DNA of 64,000 bases from JANJUB01 sp031386985 (GTDB lineage Bacteria > Armatimonadota > Fimbriimonadia > Fimbriimonadales > Fimbriimonadaceae): assembly GCA_031386985.1 (NCBI GenBank), contig JANNCV010000042.1, positions 1 through 64,000 on the forward strand, read 5' to 3'. The translations under genes and the position numbers were made by a program. Positions 32,109 to 42,038 of the stretch are shown here, piece by piece. Each line of letters opens with the position of its first letter. Position 1 is the first letter of the stretch. The notes under the pieces were generated by a model, which was not told the origin of the DNA, did no database searches, and was given only the letters and a program-made list of their open reading frames with translations.

Positions 32109-34235
32109 ATGCGACGTTTTCTCACCATTTCCCTCGCTCTCATCGTCTGTTCACTATCCGCCGGGCAAGACCGGCTCCAGACTATGCCCCGATACGATCG
32201 CTATGAAAAAATGCGCCGCGATATCGGCGGTGCGTATGTCTCGAACGAGGTCTCGCCAACTTGGGGAGCCGATGGAAAGGCTATGTCGTTTAGTTTAGGC
32301 GGCAAAACGATGGTGGTTGATTTGGCTTCGGGCAAGGTCGCCGAGGGACCTGCTGTCACAGCCGCGACTGCGACTTCCCCGCCAAGGCGCGCAACCGGCC
32401 AGAGAAGAAACCCCGAACGCGGCCGCCAGTTTGACCGCACGTTTTCCGCCGATGGCAAGATGATGTCGCTGTTCCGAGATGGCAATGTCTATCTCGCCGA
32501 TGCGGACGGCAAGAATGAGCAAGCCATCACCACCGACGGAAATTCCGCAACGCGAAAGCGATTCGGCATCGGGAGCTGGGTCTACGGTGAGGAGTTGAAT
32601 GTTCGCGAAGCCATGTGGTTCTCGCCCGATGGCAAATACCTCGCCTTTTATGGCTTTGATGACAGCAAAGTGCAGGATTACTTCCTCACTTTGGCGCAAA
32701 CTCAGGTTCAAACGACATTAGATACCGAAGCCTATCCAAAGGCCGGGACCGATAATCCCGTCGTCGAGCTTTACATTGTAGATCTTGCCACCAAGGAGCG
32801 GGTGAAGGTTGACAAATCGTTTGGCGATGCCGAGCTTGGACACTATGTTTACGACGTAACCTGGTCTCCCAAGGGTGATGAACTTCTTTACAAACGCACC
32901 AATCGCAAGCAAAACAAGATGCAATTCTGCGCGGCGAACGTGGCCGGAAAGAGCCGAATCATCATCGAGGAGAACCAACCGAACAGTTGGGTCGAAAACC
33001 ACCCCTTCACCCGATGGATGGCCGATAATCAGTCGTTTCTGTGGATCAGCGAGCGAACTGGATTCTCGAACCTCTACCTTGCAAACATTGACGGACGACC
33101 ACTGAAGTCCATTACCAGCCACCCCTTCGAGGTAGCAAGCGTTCTTCGAGTTGACGAAAAGTCGCAAGAGATTTGGTACACCGCGCGCAGCGGCGAAAAC
33201 CCCTATCTGCACCAACTTCATCGCGTTAAATTTGACGGCAAAGGAGACTCTCGGCTCACGGATCCAAAGCTTTCGCATTCTGTTAGCATCAGCCCCGATG
33301 GCAAGTTTTTCACCGATAACGCCGATTCGTATGAGGATGTGAATCTTTCAACCGTAAGAGACCGAAACGGCAAACTCGTCGCCGAACTCTCAAGAGGCGA
33401 TCTGACGAAGTTCCAGTCCCTTGGGCTCCAGAAGGTCGAGCGCATTAAGTTCAAAGCCGCCGATGGCACGACCGATCTTTATGGTTACCTCCAAAAACCG
33501 TCCGACTTTGACCCCGCCAAGAAATACCCGCTCCTGGTTAGTCTCTATGCTGGCCCCGATTCAGGCACGCGGGAGGAAAGCTACCGGGCCCCGCAGGCCA
33601 TTTGCGAAATGGGCTTCCTTATCGCCTGGTTTGATGGGCGCGGAACCCAGGGCCGTGGAAAGGCTTTTAAGGATGCGGTTTACGGCAAACTTGGGGTTGT
33701 GGAGATTGACGATCAAGCGGCCGGCGCGAAGGTTCTCATGCAGCGGCCTTACGTTCAAGGCGTCGGCGCTTACGGCACGTCTTACGGCGGTTACGCCTCG
33801 GTCATGTGCATCCTGCGCCATCCCGATGTTTTCAACGCCGCCGTCGCAAGTTCGAGCGTAACGAAGTGGGAGAACTACGACACAATCTACACCGAGCGCT
33901 ACATGGGCTTGCCTTGGGAAACCGAGAACAAGGCAGGATACGATGCGGCAAACGCGATGAACTACGCGAAGAATCTAAAGGGCCGCCTCATGCTCTTCTT
34001 CGGCTCCGCGGATAACAACGTTCACCCATCGAACACCTTCCAACTCGTCCAAGCCCTACAACGCGCAGGCAAAAGCTTCGACCTAATGGCCGGCCCCGAT
34101 CAAGGCCACGCCGGGATAAATCAGACGTTGATGTGGGAGTATTTCATGGATGCGCTAGTTCTGAAGCGCACCAGCGGATTGGAAGCGCAGTATAAGGCGT
34201 ATCGGGCGAAGTTGAAGAGATGGCGCCACTTTTAG
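32109..34235 (+). CDS. S9-family prolyl oligopeptidase (dipeptidyl peptidase IV-like), secreted
   Basis: ATG at 32109 opens with a signal peptide (MRRFLTISLALIVCSLSAGQ); TAACAT lies 7 nt upstream. The first 460 residues form a DPP-IV-type beta-propeller with the EE-type motif region SWVYGEELNVREAMWFSPDG that anchors the substrate N-terminus. The C-terminal alpha/beta hydrolase carries GTSYGGYAS (nucleophile Ser), GSADNNVHPSN (Asp) and DQGHAG (His). DPP-IV enzymes release X-Pro or X-Ala dipeptides from peptide N-termini. With two M28 enzymes and an M14 enzyme in the window, this points to extracellular peptide feeding. The length of 708 residues is usual for the family. Confidence 0.92.
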   Translation: MRRFLTISLALIVCSLSAGQDRLQTMPRYDRYEKMRRDIGGAYVSNEVSPTWGADGKAMSFSLGGKTMVVDLASGKVAEGPAVTAATATSPPRRATGQRRNPERGRQFDRTFSADGKMMSLFRDGNVYLADADGKNEQAITTDGNSATRKRFGIGSWVYGEELNVREAMWFSPDGKYLAFYGFDDSKVQDYFLTLAQTQVQTTLDTEAYPKAGTDNPVVELYIVDLATKERVKVDKSFGDAELGHYVYDVTWSPKGDELLYKRTNRKQNKMQFCAANVAGKSRIIIEENQPNSWVENHPFTRWMADNQSFLWISERTGFSNLYLANIDGRPLKSITSHPFEVASVLRVDEKSQEIWYTARSGENPYLHQLHRVKFDGKGDSRLTDPKLSHSVSISPDGKFFTDNADSYEDVNLSTVRDRNGKLVAELSRGDLTKFQSLGLQKVERIKFKAADGTTDLYGYLQKPSDFDPAKKYPLLVSLYAGPDSGTREESYRAPQAICEMGFLIAWFDGRGTQGRGKAFKDAVYGKLGVVEIDDQAAGAKVLMQRPYVQGVGAYGTSYGGYASVMCILRHPDVFNAAVASSSVTKWENYDTIYTERYMGLPWETENKAGYDAANAMNYAKNLKGRLMLFFGSADNNVHPSNTFQLVQALQRAGKSFDLMAGPDQGHAGINQTLMWEYFMDALVLKRTSGLEAQYKAYRAKLKRWRHF

Positions 34236-34313
34236 CCACCGCACTCCTCAATCGCTTGCAGCGAGCACGATCAGGGCCCGATGATGGTCGGTGCTCCGGT
34301 AAAATCATAGCCG

Positions 34314-35855
34314 ATGCCTCAGAAGACGGTTCCTGCTCCTTCGCTTATTTTTGAAAAGTCTCGCCCCGGCCGAATTGGGTGTAATGTGCCGAAAGCCGAT
34401 ACGCCAGAAGTTGACCTCAAAGTCGTGCTCGGTGAGATGCGGGAGGAACTCCACTTGCCCGAGATTGGGGAGCTAGATATGCTCCGTCACTTCACCAATC
34501 TGAGCCATATCAACTACGGAATCGAAACCGGGTTTTATCCGTTGGGCTCTTGCACAATGAAGTACAACCCCAAAATCAACGAGAGAACCGCCTCGATCCC
34601 CGGCTTTGCTAACACCCATCCGATGCAACCTGCCTCCTCAGTTCCGGGCAATCTGGAAATCCTCTACCGCGTGCAAGAGATACTCAAAGAAGTCACCGGG
34701 TTTTCTCATATTTGCCTGCAACCGGTGGCGGGAGCGCATGGCGAGATGACTTGCCTCATGTTGATCAAGGCATACCATGAGGCTCGCCATGAAGGGGATA
34801 AGCGAAAGGTCGTTCTGGTTCCCGATTCAGCCCACGGCACAAACCCCGCTTCCGCCGCTCGTTGCGGGTATTCAGTTCGCTCGATTCCAACCGATAAAGA
34901 CGGTAACACCGATCTCGCCGCCTTGCAAAGCGCGCTTGATGACACCGTGGCGGCAATTATGCTCACCAACCCCTCGACGCTTGGCCTCTTCGAGCCGAAT
35001 ATTGTTAAGATTTGCGAAATGGTTCATAAGGCGGGGGGCCAGGTTTTCTGCGATGGGGCGAATATGAATGCTATGGTCGGAACCACGAGGCCCGGCGATC
35101 ATGGGTTCGATTGCATGCATTTGAACCTGCACAAAACCTTTAGCACGCCGCACGGCGGTGGAGGCCCCGGATGTGGAGCCATTGGTCTGGGCACTCATCT
35201 GGAAAAATATCTTCCTAAGCCGGTTGTGCGAAAAGTCGGCGATGTGGTCATTCTCGATGAAGATCGGCCCGATTCTATCGGCCGCGTTTCCGCTTACTTC
35301 GGACAGTTCCTCATGGAGGTGCGGGCTTACACTTATCTCAGCGCCTTCGGGCGAGAATACATGAGCACGATTTCGCGCTATGCTGTTTTGAACGCGAACT
35401 ACATTAGAGCCAGGCTCAAAGAAGTGCTACCCCCCGCCCATGATCGGCCCTGTATGCACGAGTGCATCCTCACAGCCGAGAAATACAAGAAGGAGCACGG
35501 GGTGCGCGCGTTGGATATTTCCAAACGCCTGATTGATTACGGGTTCCATCCTCCCACCAACTATTTCCCGCTCATCGTGCCCGAATGCTTCATGATCGAG
35601 CCCACCGAGACCGAATCCAAGGAAACGCTTGACGAGTTCTGCGACGCCGTGATCGCGATTTGCCAAGAAGCCATCGAGAGCCCCGAGCTACTCCACAACG
35701 CCCCCGTCACCCAAATCGTAGGGCGATTGGATGAAACGAAGGCGGTCAAGGACCTGAACGTTCGCTGGCGGCCATCGGGAGACGTCACCCTCTCCGCCGA
35801 AGAGAGATCCTTGGGGGCCGGATGCAACGATCCGGTACTATCCTCCGCCAAATGA
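34314..35855 (+). CDS. gcvPB: Glycine decarboxylase (P protein) subunit 2
   Basis: This is one of the two chains of split-type glycine dehydrogenase (decarboxylating), the PLP enzyme of the glycine cleavage system. The pyridoxal phosphate Lys lies in NLHKTFSTPHGGGGPGCG. Other family segments are GFYPLGSCTMKYNPKINE, PVAGAHGEMTCLMLIKAYH, DSAHGTNPASAARCGY and LTNPSTLGLFEPNI. At 513 residues it is slightly longer than usual. Subunit 1 and the T and H proteins are not in the window. TAAAAT at 34300-34305 lies 8 nt before the ATG. It is convergent with the fibre-like pseudogene, with only 2 nt between stops. Confidence 0.95.
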   Translation: MPQKTVPAPSLIFEKSRPGRIGCNVPKADTPEVDLKVVLGEMREELHLPEIGELDMLRHFTNLSHINYGIETGFYPLGSCTMKYNPKINERTASIPGFANTHPMQPASSVPGNLEILYRVQEILKEVTGFSHICLQPVAGAHGEMTCLMLIKAYHEARHEGDKRKVVLVPDSAHGTNPASAARCGYSVRSIPTDKDGNTDLAALQSALDDTVAAIMLTNPSTLGLFEPNIVKICEMVHKAGGQVFCDGANMNAMVGTTRPGDHGFDCMHLNLHKTFSTPHGGGGPGCGAIGLGTHLEKYLPKPVVRKVGDVVILDEDRPDSIGRVSAYFGQFLMEVRAYTYLSAFGREYMSTISRYAVLNANYIRARLKEVLPPAHDRPCMHECILTAEKYKKEHGVRALDISKRLIDYGFHPPTNYFPLIVPECFMIEPTETESKETLDEFCDAVIAICQEAIESPELLHNAPVTQIVGRLDETKAVKDLNVRWRPSGDVTLSAEERSLGAGCNDPVLSSAK

Positions 35856-35857
35856 CC

Positions 35858-37532
35858 CTATCGCTTAGCTGGTTTTGTCTTCGCCGGGGCAGACTCTTCG
35901 TTTAGGAGTTTGCCCTTCCAATCTTTGCCTTTGGCTTCCTCTACGATCAGCGGGTTCGCTTTCACATACGCATCCTTGCGAACGCCTGTCACTTGCCACG
36001 AGACCTTGATCTTGGGTTGGCTTGTGCGAATAGTGAACTGGTTGTTCTGGATTTCTCGCGTCACTTTGTAGTGCACGAACTCTTCGCCGTCATCCAAAAC
36101 CGTGAGTTGATAACGGAACTTCTCGTTGATGGCATCGAACCAATCGGGAAGCGTGACGGTGGCGAAGCCGCGGGCGTCGGTCGTGATCACGCCGTCGTAA
36201 ACGTTCTTATACTCATCGCTTTCCACGCACCCATGGCGAAGGAAGGAGTTGTAAGGATCGCGCGGATCATCAATGAGGAAGTTTTTAGCGCTGCCCGTGA
36301 TGGTGCCGATGACTTGCAGTGCCGTGGTTGGCACATTGGTTCCCATCCCGACATCCTGAGTGCCTCCTTCGATCATTATTGCAGCTGAACCGCTTGGCCC
36401 ATTAATGAAGAAACTTCCAGAGGAGACATGCTGAATGATCTGATACCCTGTGGCAAAGGGTCCGAGAAAAATGTTTGAGTGCGTCCCGCCAATAATCTGA
36501 AGCCCAGTCTGACCGGTGCTATCAATTAGACTGTCACATTGAGTTGTGGAAAAAGTCCCTCCAGATGGGGTGCCGGCTGTAATGTGCAGAGGGGCTGCGG
36601 GAGAAGCTACATTGATCCCGAGCCTGCCATTACTATCGAGGATCATCTTTTGGCTGGAGCCAACTGAGAATCCTAGGCCGTTGTTTGAGAACAGGCCGGT
36701 GTCGGGGTCGCCAGAAAAGGCGATAGCGGGCGCGGCCCCAGTTCCATTTGAAAGTAGCAGGGGAAGCGTAAAGTTGTTTGAACCGGTAAACGAGTTCGGG
36801 GCGTTCTTCAAGGCAACGTTGCTAGAAAGCCGCGCATCGGCAAGCGTGCCCGAGGCGATTCGTCAGACTGAACCCATTGCCAAATAGAACATTCGCAGGG
36901 TTGCCAAAGTTGTTCTGCCCCGTCCAAATGTTCAGGCTGTTCAACAATCCGACATTGCCCGAAAGGCGAGCATCGGCAACATTGCCTGTCGCTAGATTCG
37001 AGGCGTTGAGATTCGTCAGCCCCGACCCATCGCCTGAGATGATCCCCGTTGCCGACATGTTGCCCTCAGAGAAAACCCCAAACCCCTGCGGGCTCACAGC
37101 TTTACCCTTCACCCCAAAGTTAACGCCGCTTGCCGCCGTGGCTTGACCAAAGATGCCGTTGCCGATGATGCTGTTCGAGGTGAAGAAACCACCGTAGTTT
37201 GTTCCGTTCGTCGCAACCGCAATTCCGCCCACAGCCCTGCCTTGAGTGCTGAACGATTGGAACAAGCCGCCAAAAGTCGGCCCGCTCGTGGCACTCGCGT
37301 TGCCAAGAATAGCCCGCCCTTCATTGCTAGAGACCCGAAAGTCTCCGCCGAAGGTCTGGCCGGTGGGCGAGGTGTTGTTAGACAAAAACGTCCCCGCCTT
37401 AGCGGTTCCGGTGATGTTCAAGTGCCCAACCTGGGCGGTGCCGGGGGTGGTGGCTTGTAAGTTGACTGAGCCTTGGAAGGCGACGGCGCCGCCGATGGCA
37501 GCGACGGATGCGAGTAAAGCGTATCGTTTCAT
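35858..37532 (-). pseudogene. Fibre-like secreted protein, split by a frameshift
   Basis: Two adjacent frames (37532-36822 and 36811-35858) form one gene. The first begins with a signal peptide (MKRYALLASVAAIGGAVAF) and carries about six repeats of the type TSGPTFGGLFQS.STQGRAVGG, then SGDGSGLTNLNASNLATG and NVADARLSGNVGLLNS. Near 36850 the frame breaks. After GNGFSLTN the DNA should encode another LNASN.ASGTLADARLSSNVALKN. The residues from ASGTLADARL onward are present in another frame, about 17 nt having been lost. The second half ends in the domain VTLPDWFDAINEKFRYQLTV...VSWQVTGVRKDAY, common at the C-terminus of such secreted fibre-like proteins. It is either a recent pseudogene or a sequencing error. 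Confidence 0.75.
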
Positions 37533-37668
37533 AATTTCTCCTTAGAACCTGTATATTAACACACGTTTGGAGCAAATGGGTTGGAAAAAGTGTTGGAGGA
37601 AACATGGTGGGACAGGTTCTTCTCGGAGAGTTTTATGGTGCTTCCGCAAAATACGTGGTAATCTCGGG

Positions 37669-37716
37669 AAGTGTAAGCGGTACACTTGCATCATTCGCAA
37701 TGTCGCGCGCTATACT
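37669..37716 (+). promoter_or_regulatory. murA-mreB promoter with a palindromic operator
   Basis: AAGTGTA (37669-37675) and TACACTT (37681-37687) are exact inverted repeats with a 5-nt spacer. They abut TTGCAT (37686-37691), a -35 candidate paired with TATACT (37711-37716, 19-nt spacing). A protein bound to the palindrome would block this promoter. The leader then holds GGAGGGTTT before the murA ATG. Confidence 0.6.
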
Positions 37717-37748
37717 GTTAACGTTTACCTACCAAGGACGGAGGGTTT

Positions 37749-39041
37749 ATGAATATTTTGCAAATTAGAGGTGGGCGTCCGCTCATCGGTGAAGTTGATG
37801 TTGCGGGAAGTAAGAATTCCGCTCTTGCGATTCTGTCGGCGGTCTTGCTGGCTGAAGGCGTAACGGTCCTTCACAATGTTCCCAATGTTTCGGATACTCG
37901 CATCAAGGCGAGTCTATTGGAGCGATTTGGGGCCAAAGTTGATTGGGTTGAAGGTTCGCTCTTTATTGATTGTACGAACATCTCGCTGGCAGAACTTGAT
38001 GAAGAAACGGTTCGGCTGATTCGCACTTCGTTTTATCTGCTTGGCCCCCTGGTGGCGCGGCTTGGTCGCGCGGTTCTGCCTGCTCCCGGCGGCTGTAAGA
38101 TCGGCGAGCGTCCGGTTGATTTCCACCTGAAGGGTTTGGCTTTGCTTGGGGCGAAGGTTGAGCTCACCAACGGGCGCTACATTGCCGAAACGCCGGGCCT
38201 GGTCGGAACTGAGATTTACTTGGACTTCCCCAGCGCGGGCGCGACTCAGCACCTCATGTCAACCGCCGTTTTGGCCAAAGGCGTAACCGTGATTCAGAAC
38301 GCGGCGGTCGAACCCGAAGTAACCACTCTGGCTGAGTTTTTGAACCGAATGGGCGCGCGCATCGAAGGCGCGGGAACCAGCACGGTAACGATTATGGGCG
38401 TGAAGAGCCTCGTGCCCTGCGAGTTTCGAGTCCCGAGTGATCGGCTCCAGGCCGGCACTTACCTTCTCGCCGGAGCTATTACGGGTGGCGATGTTATGGT
38501 TCGCGGAGTTTTGCCTGAAAACCAGACGGCTCTTGCCAACAAGCTTCGCGAGGCCAATGTTGAAGTTGACGAAGGCCCCGATTGGGTTCGGGCGTCGGCG
38601 CCAAATCGCATGAAAGGCATCCGCGTAAAGACGATGCCCTATCCTGGCTTCCCTACTGATATTCAGCAACCGATGGCCGCCTGCCTTTGCCTCGCCGAGG
38701 GTAACTCGGTGATTGAAGAGACTATTTATGAAAGCCGAACGGGTCATGTCTCTGAGCTTGCTCGGATGGGGGCAAAGCTTCGGGCTGAAGGGGGCCGAAC
38801 GGTTTCGATAACCGGCGTTGAACGGCTCAACGGGGCCAACGTAGAGGCAAGCGATTTGCGTGCGGGGGCGGCGTTGGTGCTTGCCGGTTTGGTTGCTCAA
38901 GGCGAAACAAACGTTCGAAACATCCACTTTATTGATCGCGGCTACCAAGACCTCGAAGCTAACCTTCGATCCTTGGGCGCAGATATTGAGCGACGAAGCA
39001 TCGGCATAGATGCCGAACATGGTGTGGAGTCAGAAGGCTAA
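37749..39041 (+). CDS. murA: UDP-N-acetylglucosamine 1-carboxyvinyltransferase
   Basis: MurA adds enolpyruvate from PEP to UDP-GlcNAc, the first committed step of peptidoglycan synthesis, in the cytoplasm. The 430 residues show VAGSKNSALAILSAVLLAEG (UDP-sugar Lys-Asn), LPAPGGCKIGERPVDFHLKG with the catalytic and fosfomycin-target Cys, DFPSAGATQHLMSTAVLAKG, and the C-terminal LRAGAALVLAGLVAQG and DRGYQDLEANLRSLGADIER. The start has the Shine-Dalgarno GGAGGG. It is the first gene of an operon with mreB, two nucleotides upstream, so wall precursor synthesis and the cell-shape scaffold are made together. Confidence 0.96.
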   Translation: MNILQIRGGRPLIGEVDVAGSKNSALAILSAVLLAEGVTVLHNVPNVSDTRIKASLLERFGAKVDWVEGSLFIDCTNISLAELDEETVRLIRTSFYLLGPLVARLGRAVLPAPGGCKIGERPVDFHLKGLALLGAKVELTNGRYIAETPGLVGTEIYLDFPSAGATQHLMSTAVLAKGVTVIQNAAVEPEVTTLAEFLNRMGARIEGAGTSTVTIMGVKSLVPCEFRVPSDRLQAGTYLLAGAITGGDVMVRGVLPENQTALANKLREANVEVDEGPDWVRASAPNRMKGIRVKTMPYPGFPTDIQQPMAACLCLAEGNSVIEETIYESRTGHVSELARMGAKLRAEGGRTVSITGVERLNGANVEASDLRAGAALVLAGLVAQGETNVRNIHFIDRGYQDLEANLRSLGADIERRSIGIDAEHGVESEG

Positions 39042-39043
39042 CA

Positions 39044-40054
39044 TTGCGCTTTGCGCCCGAAATCGCTGTTGATCTAGGCACGTCTAACCTGCTTGTCTAC
39101 CGACGTGGGAAAGGCGTGGTAATGAATGAGCCTACCGTTGTGGCCATCGCCAAGAATGGCAAAGTTTTGGCCGTGGGCAACGCCGCCCGCGATATGATCG
39201 GAAGAACGCCCGGCAATATTACAGCAATAAGGCCCCTCAAAGATGGAGTGATCGCCGATTACACGACGACCCTGAGAATGCTGGAATACATCTTCGATCA
39301 AGTTTGCGGCAATCGCCGATTGTTTCACCCCAAGGTGCTGATTTGCGTTCCTTCGGGAGTTACAAACGTGGAGCGTAGAGCAGTAATTCTTGCGGCCAAG
39401 GAAGCCGGAGCCGGCGAAGCGATGACAATCGAGGAGCCGATGGCGGCGGCCATCGGGGCGGGCCTCCCCATTTCTCATGCGGGCGGCAATTTGGTGATTG
39501 ACATCGGCGGTGGCACGACCGATATCGCTGTCATCAGCTTAGGTGGTATCGTTCTCTCGCACAGCCTGAGGCTGGGCGGAAACAAGATTGATGAAGCGAT
39601 TATTCGCCACATGCGCAACGCCTACAATCTCCTGATCGGTGATCCGACCGCTGAAGAAATCAAGATCAAGATCGGTTCGGCCTATCCCCTTGATCCAGAG
39701 CTGCGGATGGAAGTTCGGGGCCGAGATATGATCGCCGGATTGCCCAAGACAGTTGAGATCTCCAGCCCCGAAATTCGCGATGCGCTCAACGAGCCATTGA
39801 GGCAAATCGCCGAGAAAGTTTGCATGGTACTTGAGGAAACGCCACCGGAACTCGCCTCCGATATCATTGAACGTGGCATTACCCTAACAGGCGGTGGGGC
39901 TCTCTTGCGCGGATTGGACCTTCTCTTGGAACGGGTAACGGATATCCCAACGCGTGTGGCTGATAACGCTTTAAACTGTGTTGTCATTGGCACCGGTCGA
40001 GCCTTGGAAGAGCTCGAAGCGATCCGGGCCAGCGGCGCCGTAAGTTCCATCTAG
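39044..40054 (+). CDS. mreB: Rod-shape-determining actin-like protein MreB
   Basis: MreB forms membrane-bound filaments that steer elongation of the side wall. The actin-fold signatures are present: VDLGTSNLLVYRRGKG (phosphate 1), VIDIGGGTTDIAVIS (phosphate 2) and LTGGGALLRGLDLLLERV (adenosine site). ATPxxR-like and EEPMAAAIGAGLPI segments lie between them. The start is TTG at 39044, 2 nt after the murA stop; the first ATG would remove the phosphate-1 loop. No mreC/mreD or rodA follows, so the rest of the elongation machinery lies elsewhere. The cell is expected to be rod-shaped. Confidence 0.95.
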   Translation: MRFAPEIAVDLGTSNLLVYRRGKGVVMNEPTVVAIAKNGKVLAVGNAARDMIGRTPGNITAIRPLKDGVIADYTTTLRMLEYIFDQVCGNRRLFHPKVLICVPSGVTNVERRAVILAAKEAGAGEAMTIEEPMAAAIGAGLPISHAGGNLVIDIGGGTTDIAVISLGGIVLSHSLRLGGNKIDEAIIRHMRNAYNLLIGDPTAEEIKIKIGSAYPLDPELRMEVRGRDMIAGLPKTVEISSPEIRDALNEPLRQIAEKVCMVLEETPPELASDIIERGITLTGGGALLRGLDLLLERVTDIPTRVADNALNCVVIGTGRALEELEAIRASGAVSSI

Positions 40055-40103
40055 GCCCCAGGCCGGGAACTACAGACCAGGGTTTATTGCGTAAACTGAA
40101 GGC

Positions 40104-41066
40104 GTGACTCTTCTCGCCCTCGTTCTCGCCTTTCCCCAAACTGTTTCCGCCGAAAGCCTGCAAGCCCACGTGAAGTACCTTGCTTCGGATGAGCTTGAGG
40201 GTCGAAACACGCCCAGCCCCGGATTAGATAAGGCCGCCGCCTATATCGCGGATCAGTTCAAGCAGATCGGATTAGAGCCGGGAGTTAGGGATTCCTACTT
40301 CCAGGAAGCCGAGTTCAAGCGTGGCGAGACCGTAGCGAAAGTGAGCAATGTCCTCGGGGTTTTGCGAGGCACCGATCCCGTCTTGCGCGAGACTTACCTG
40401 ATCGTAACTGCGCATTACGATCACCTAGGCAAACGCGCGGGCGACGGCGATCAAATTTTTAACGGCGCTAACGATGACGCGAGCGGCGTTTCGGGGGTAA
40501 TTGAAACGGCCCGCACCCTTGCCAAGAGCAAGCCCAAGCGCAGCGTGATCTTCATGACCGTTTACGGCGAAGAGAAAGGGTTGGTTGGCTCAAGGTTTTA
40601 CTGCAAAAACCCAGTCTTCCCGCTAAAGCAAACGATTGTGAATCTGAATCTCGAACAGATCGGGCGCACCGATGACGACGAAGGTCCGCGAGTTGGCGCA
40701 TTCAACCTCACCGGATTCGATTTCACCGATCTCCCCAGCTACCTCGGCCCCGCTGCCATCGCGGCCGGCGTGAAGGTCGTTAAGCATGAACAGGCTAGCG
40801 ATTCCTATTTCGGCAGAAGCGATAACGCCGCATTCTCAAACGCGGGCGTGCCCAGCGGAACGATCAGCACCGCCTATTCCTTCCCCGATTATCACGGAGT
40901 TGGCGACCATTGGGACAAGCTTGATTACGCAAATATGGCTAAAGTTGTAAGCGGCGTGGTTGGCGGAGTTCTGGCCATTGCAAACTCAATCGAGCCCGTC
41001 AAATGGAACGAATCGCCCAAGACGAAGCGATATGTGGATGCCTATAAGCTATTGATGGGCGGCTAA
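40104..41066 (+). CDS. M28-family zinc peptidase (second copy)
   Basis: The 320 residues begin at GTG with a signal-like stretch (MTLLALVLAFPQTVSAE), 6 nt after a TAAACT box. The metal motifs are in order: TAHYDHLG (His), NGANDDASGVSG (Asp), VYGEEKGLVGS (Glu-Glu), LNLEQIGRTDDD (acid ligand, with Glu where Asp is usual) and FPDYHGVGDHWDKL (last His). It is thus a complete exported M28 aminopeptidase. It is distinct from the enzyme at 5.1 kb in length and in lacking its beta-rich tail. Its 3' end overlaps the convergent lipoprotein gene by 4 nt. Confidence 0.9.
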   Translation: MTLLALVLAFPQTVSAESLQAHVKYLASDELEGRNTPSPGLDKAAAYIADQFKQIGLEPGVRDSYFQEAEFKRGETVAKVSNVLGVLRGTDPVLRETYLIVTAHYDHLGKRAGDGDQIFNGANDDASGVSGVIETARTLAKSKPKRSVIFMTVYGEEKGLVGSRFYCKNPVFPLKQTIVNLNLEQIGRTDDDEGPRVGAFNLTGFDFTDLPSYLGPAAIAAGVKVVKHEQASDSYFGRSDNAAFSNAGVPSGTISTAYSFPDYHGVGDHWDKLDYANMAKVVSGVVGGVLAIANSIEPVKWNESPKTKRYVDAYKLLMGG

Positions 41067-41989
41067 CCCCCGCCCGTTTGGTCACCAGATCCGTTTTCGA
41101 CCGGGGGCGGAGCGTTGGCCTCTGCGGCTTTGCGAGCTTCCTCTACTCGGGCTGCCTCTTCTTGAGCCGCCCTTTGCCGCATGTCATCTTCCTCCTTTAG
41201 TTGCTGTGCACGGGCCTCGTTTTCCAGTTGCGTTGCGGCATCCTGCTCCTTTTTTATCTTTGTTGCGGCCGCGTTCATTCGCGTGTTTCGCTCTTTGAAC
41301 CATAGAGCTAAGGCCTCCTGGTTTGGTTTTGTCACTGTAATGGATTTCAATATCTGGGTGGCGGTTTCCATCGCCCTCAGGTTGGATGCGTCCAAACAAT
41401 TAAAGGTAAGCGACCAAATGTAGCCGCTTCGACCAAAGAAAAAGAGATGCGATGTTGCCGGGATAAGCTCGCCCGTCCCTAAGTGAGGAATGTTAATGGC
41501 GTTAGTGAAGTGCAATGCAAGTCCCATGGGAACTTCAATGTCTCCCGCATACTTGAGACTTTTCGCCTGCACCTCAAAGTATTGGGCGTTGCGCAGGTCC
41601 TCCAGTTTCAGGTCCTTGGGAAGTGCGGAAATGGTCACGGTTAGTGACTGGAGCATGCCCAACTGGAGGTCTTCCTTGCCGAGGTTGTAAGCACTCATGA
41701 ATGAGACAGGAACGATGAGGGTTTCTATGTTGCGCGGATCAAGATCGGGGTAGACAGCCTTGACGCCTTCAATCATCTTGAGCCCACTTTCGCGGCTTCC
41801 CTCATCCAGTAGCTCCCAATTTGGCGGGAGATCAAGGGCAATTCCACCGGATGAATGGGCTTGGTGAGTCCAACCGGGCTGGGTCTTTTCGACCGACTTG
41901 CCATAGATAACCCACCCCTCACCATCTGAACCGAATTTTCCGCATCCAGTAAGGGCTACGACGAATACAGTCACCAGAATTATGCGCAC
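41063..41989 (-). CDS. Lipoprotein with a charged C-terminal coiled coil, unknown
   Basis: The protein starts at GTG 41989, 6 nt after TAAAGT, and opens with a lipoprotein signal (MRIILVTVFVVALTGCGKFG). The central 180 residues are alpha/beta. The last 90 residues are a continuous charged helix (MNAAATKIKKEQDAATQLENEARAQQ and so on) that should form a coiled coil, ending in a Pro/Gly tail (PPPVENGSGDQTGGG). I do not recognise a family. The long helix suggests a spacer or an envelope-spanning connector. Confidence 0.72.
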   Translation of the reverse strand: MRIILVTVFVVALTGCGKFGSDGEGWVIYGKSVEKTQPGWTHQAHSSGGIALDLPPNWELLDEGSRESGLKMIEGVKAVYPDLDPRNIETLIVPVSFMSAYNLGKEDLQLGMLQSLTVTISALPKDLKLEDLRNAQYFEVQAKSLKYAGDIEVPMGLALHFTNAINIPHLGTGELIPATSHLFFFGRSGYIWSLTFNCLDASNLRAMETATQILKSITVTKPNQEALALWFKERNTRMNAAATKIKKEQDAATQLENEARAQQLKEEDDMRQRAAQEEAARVEEARKAAEANAPPPVENGSGDQTGGG

Positions 41990-42038
41990 GTAGATACTTT
42001 ACTCTAAGGTAGCAAGCGGAGCGTGCCGAGCAGGCGGG

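Noticed and set aside
36546..37545. Rightward open frames opposite the fibre-like gene
   Set aside because: They are antisense to the repeats of the pseudogene and mirror its repeats; no start signals.
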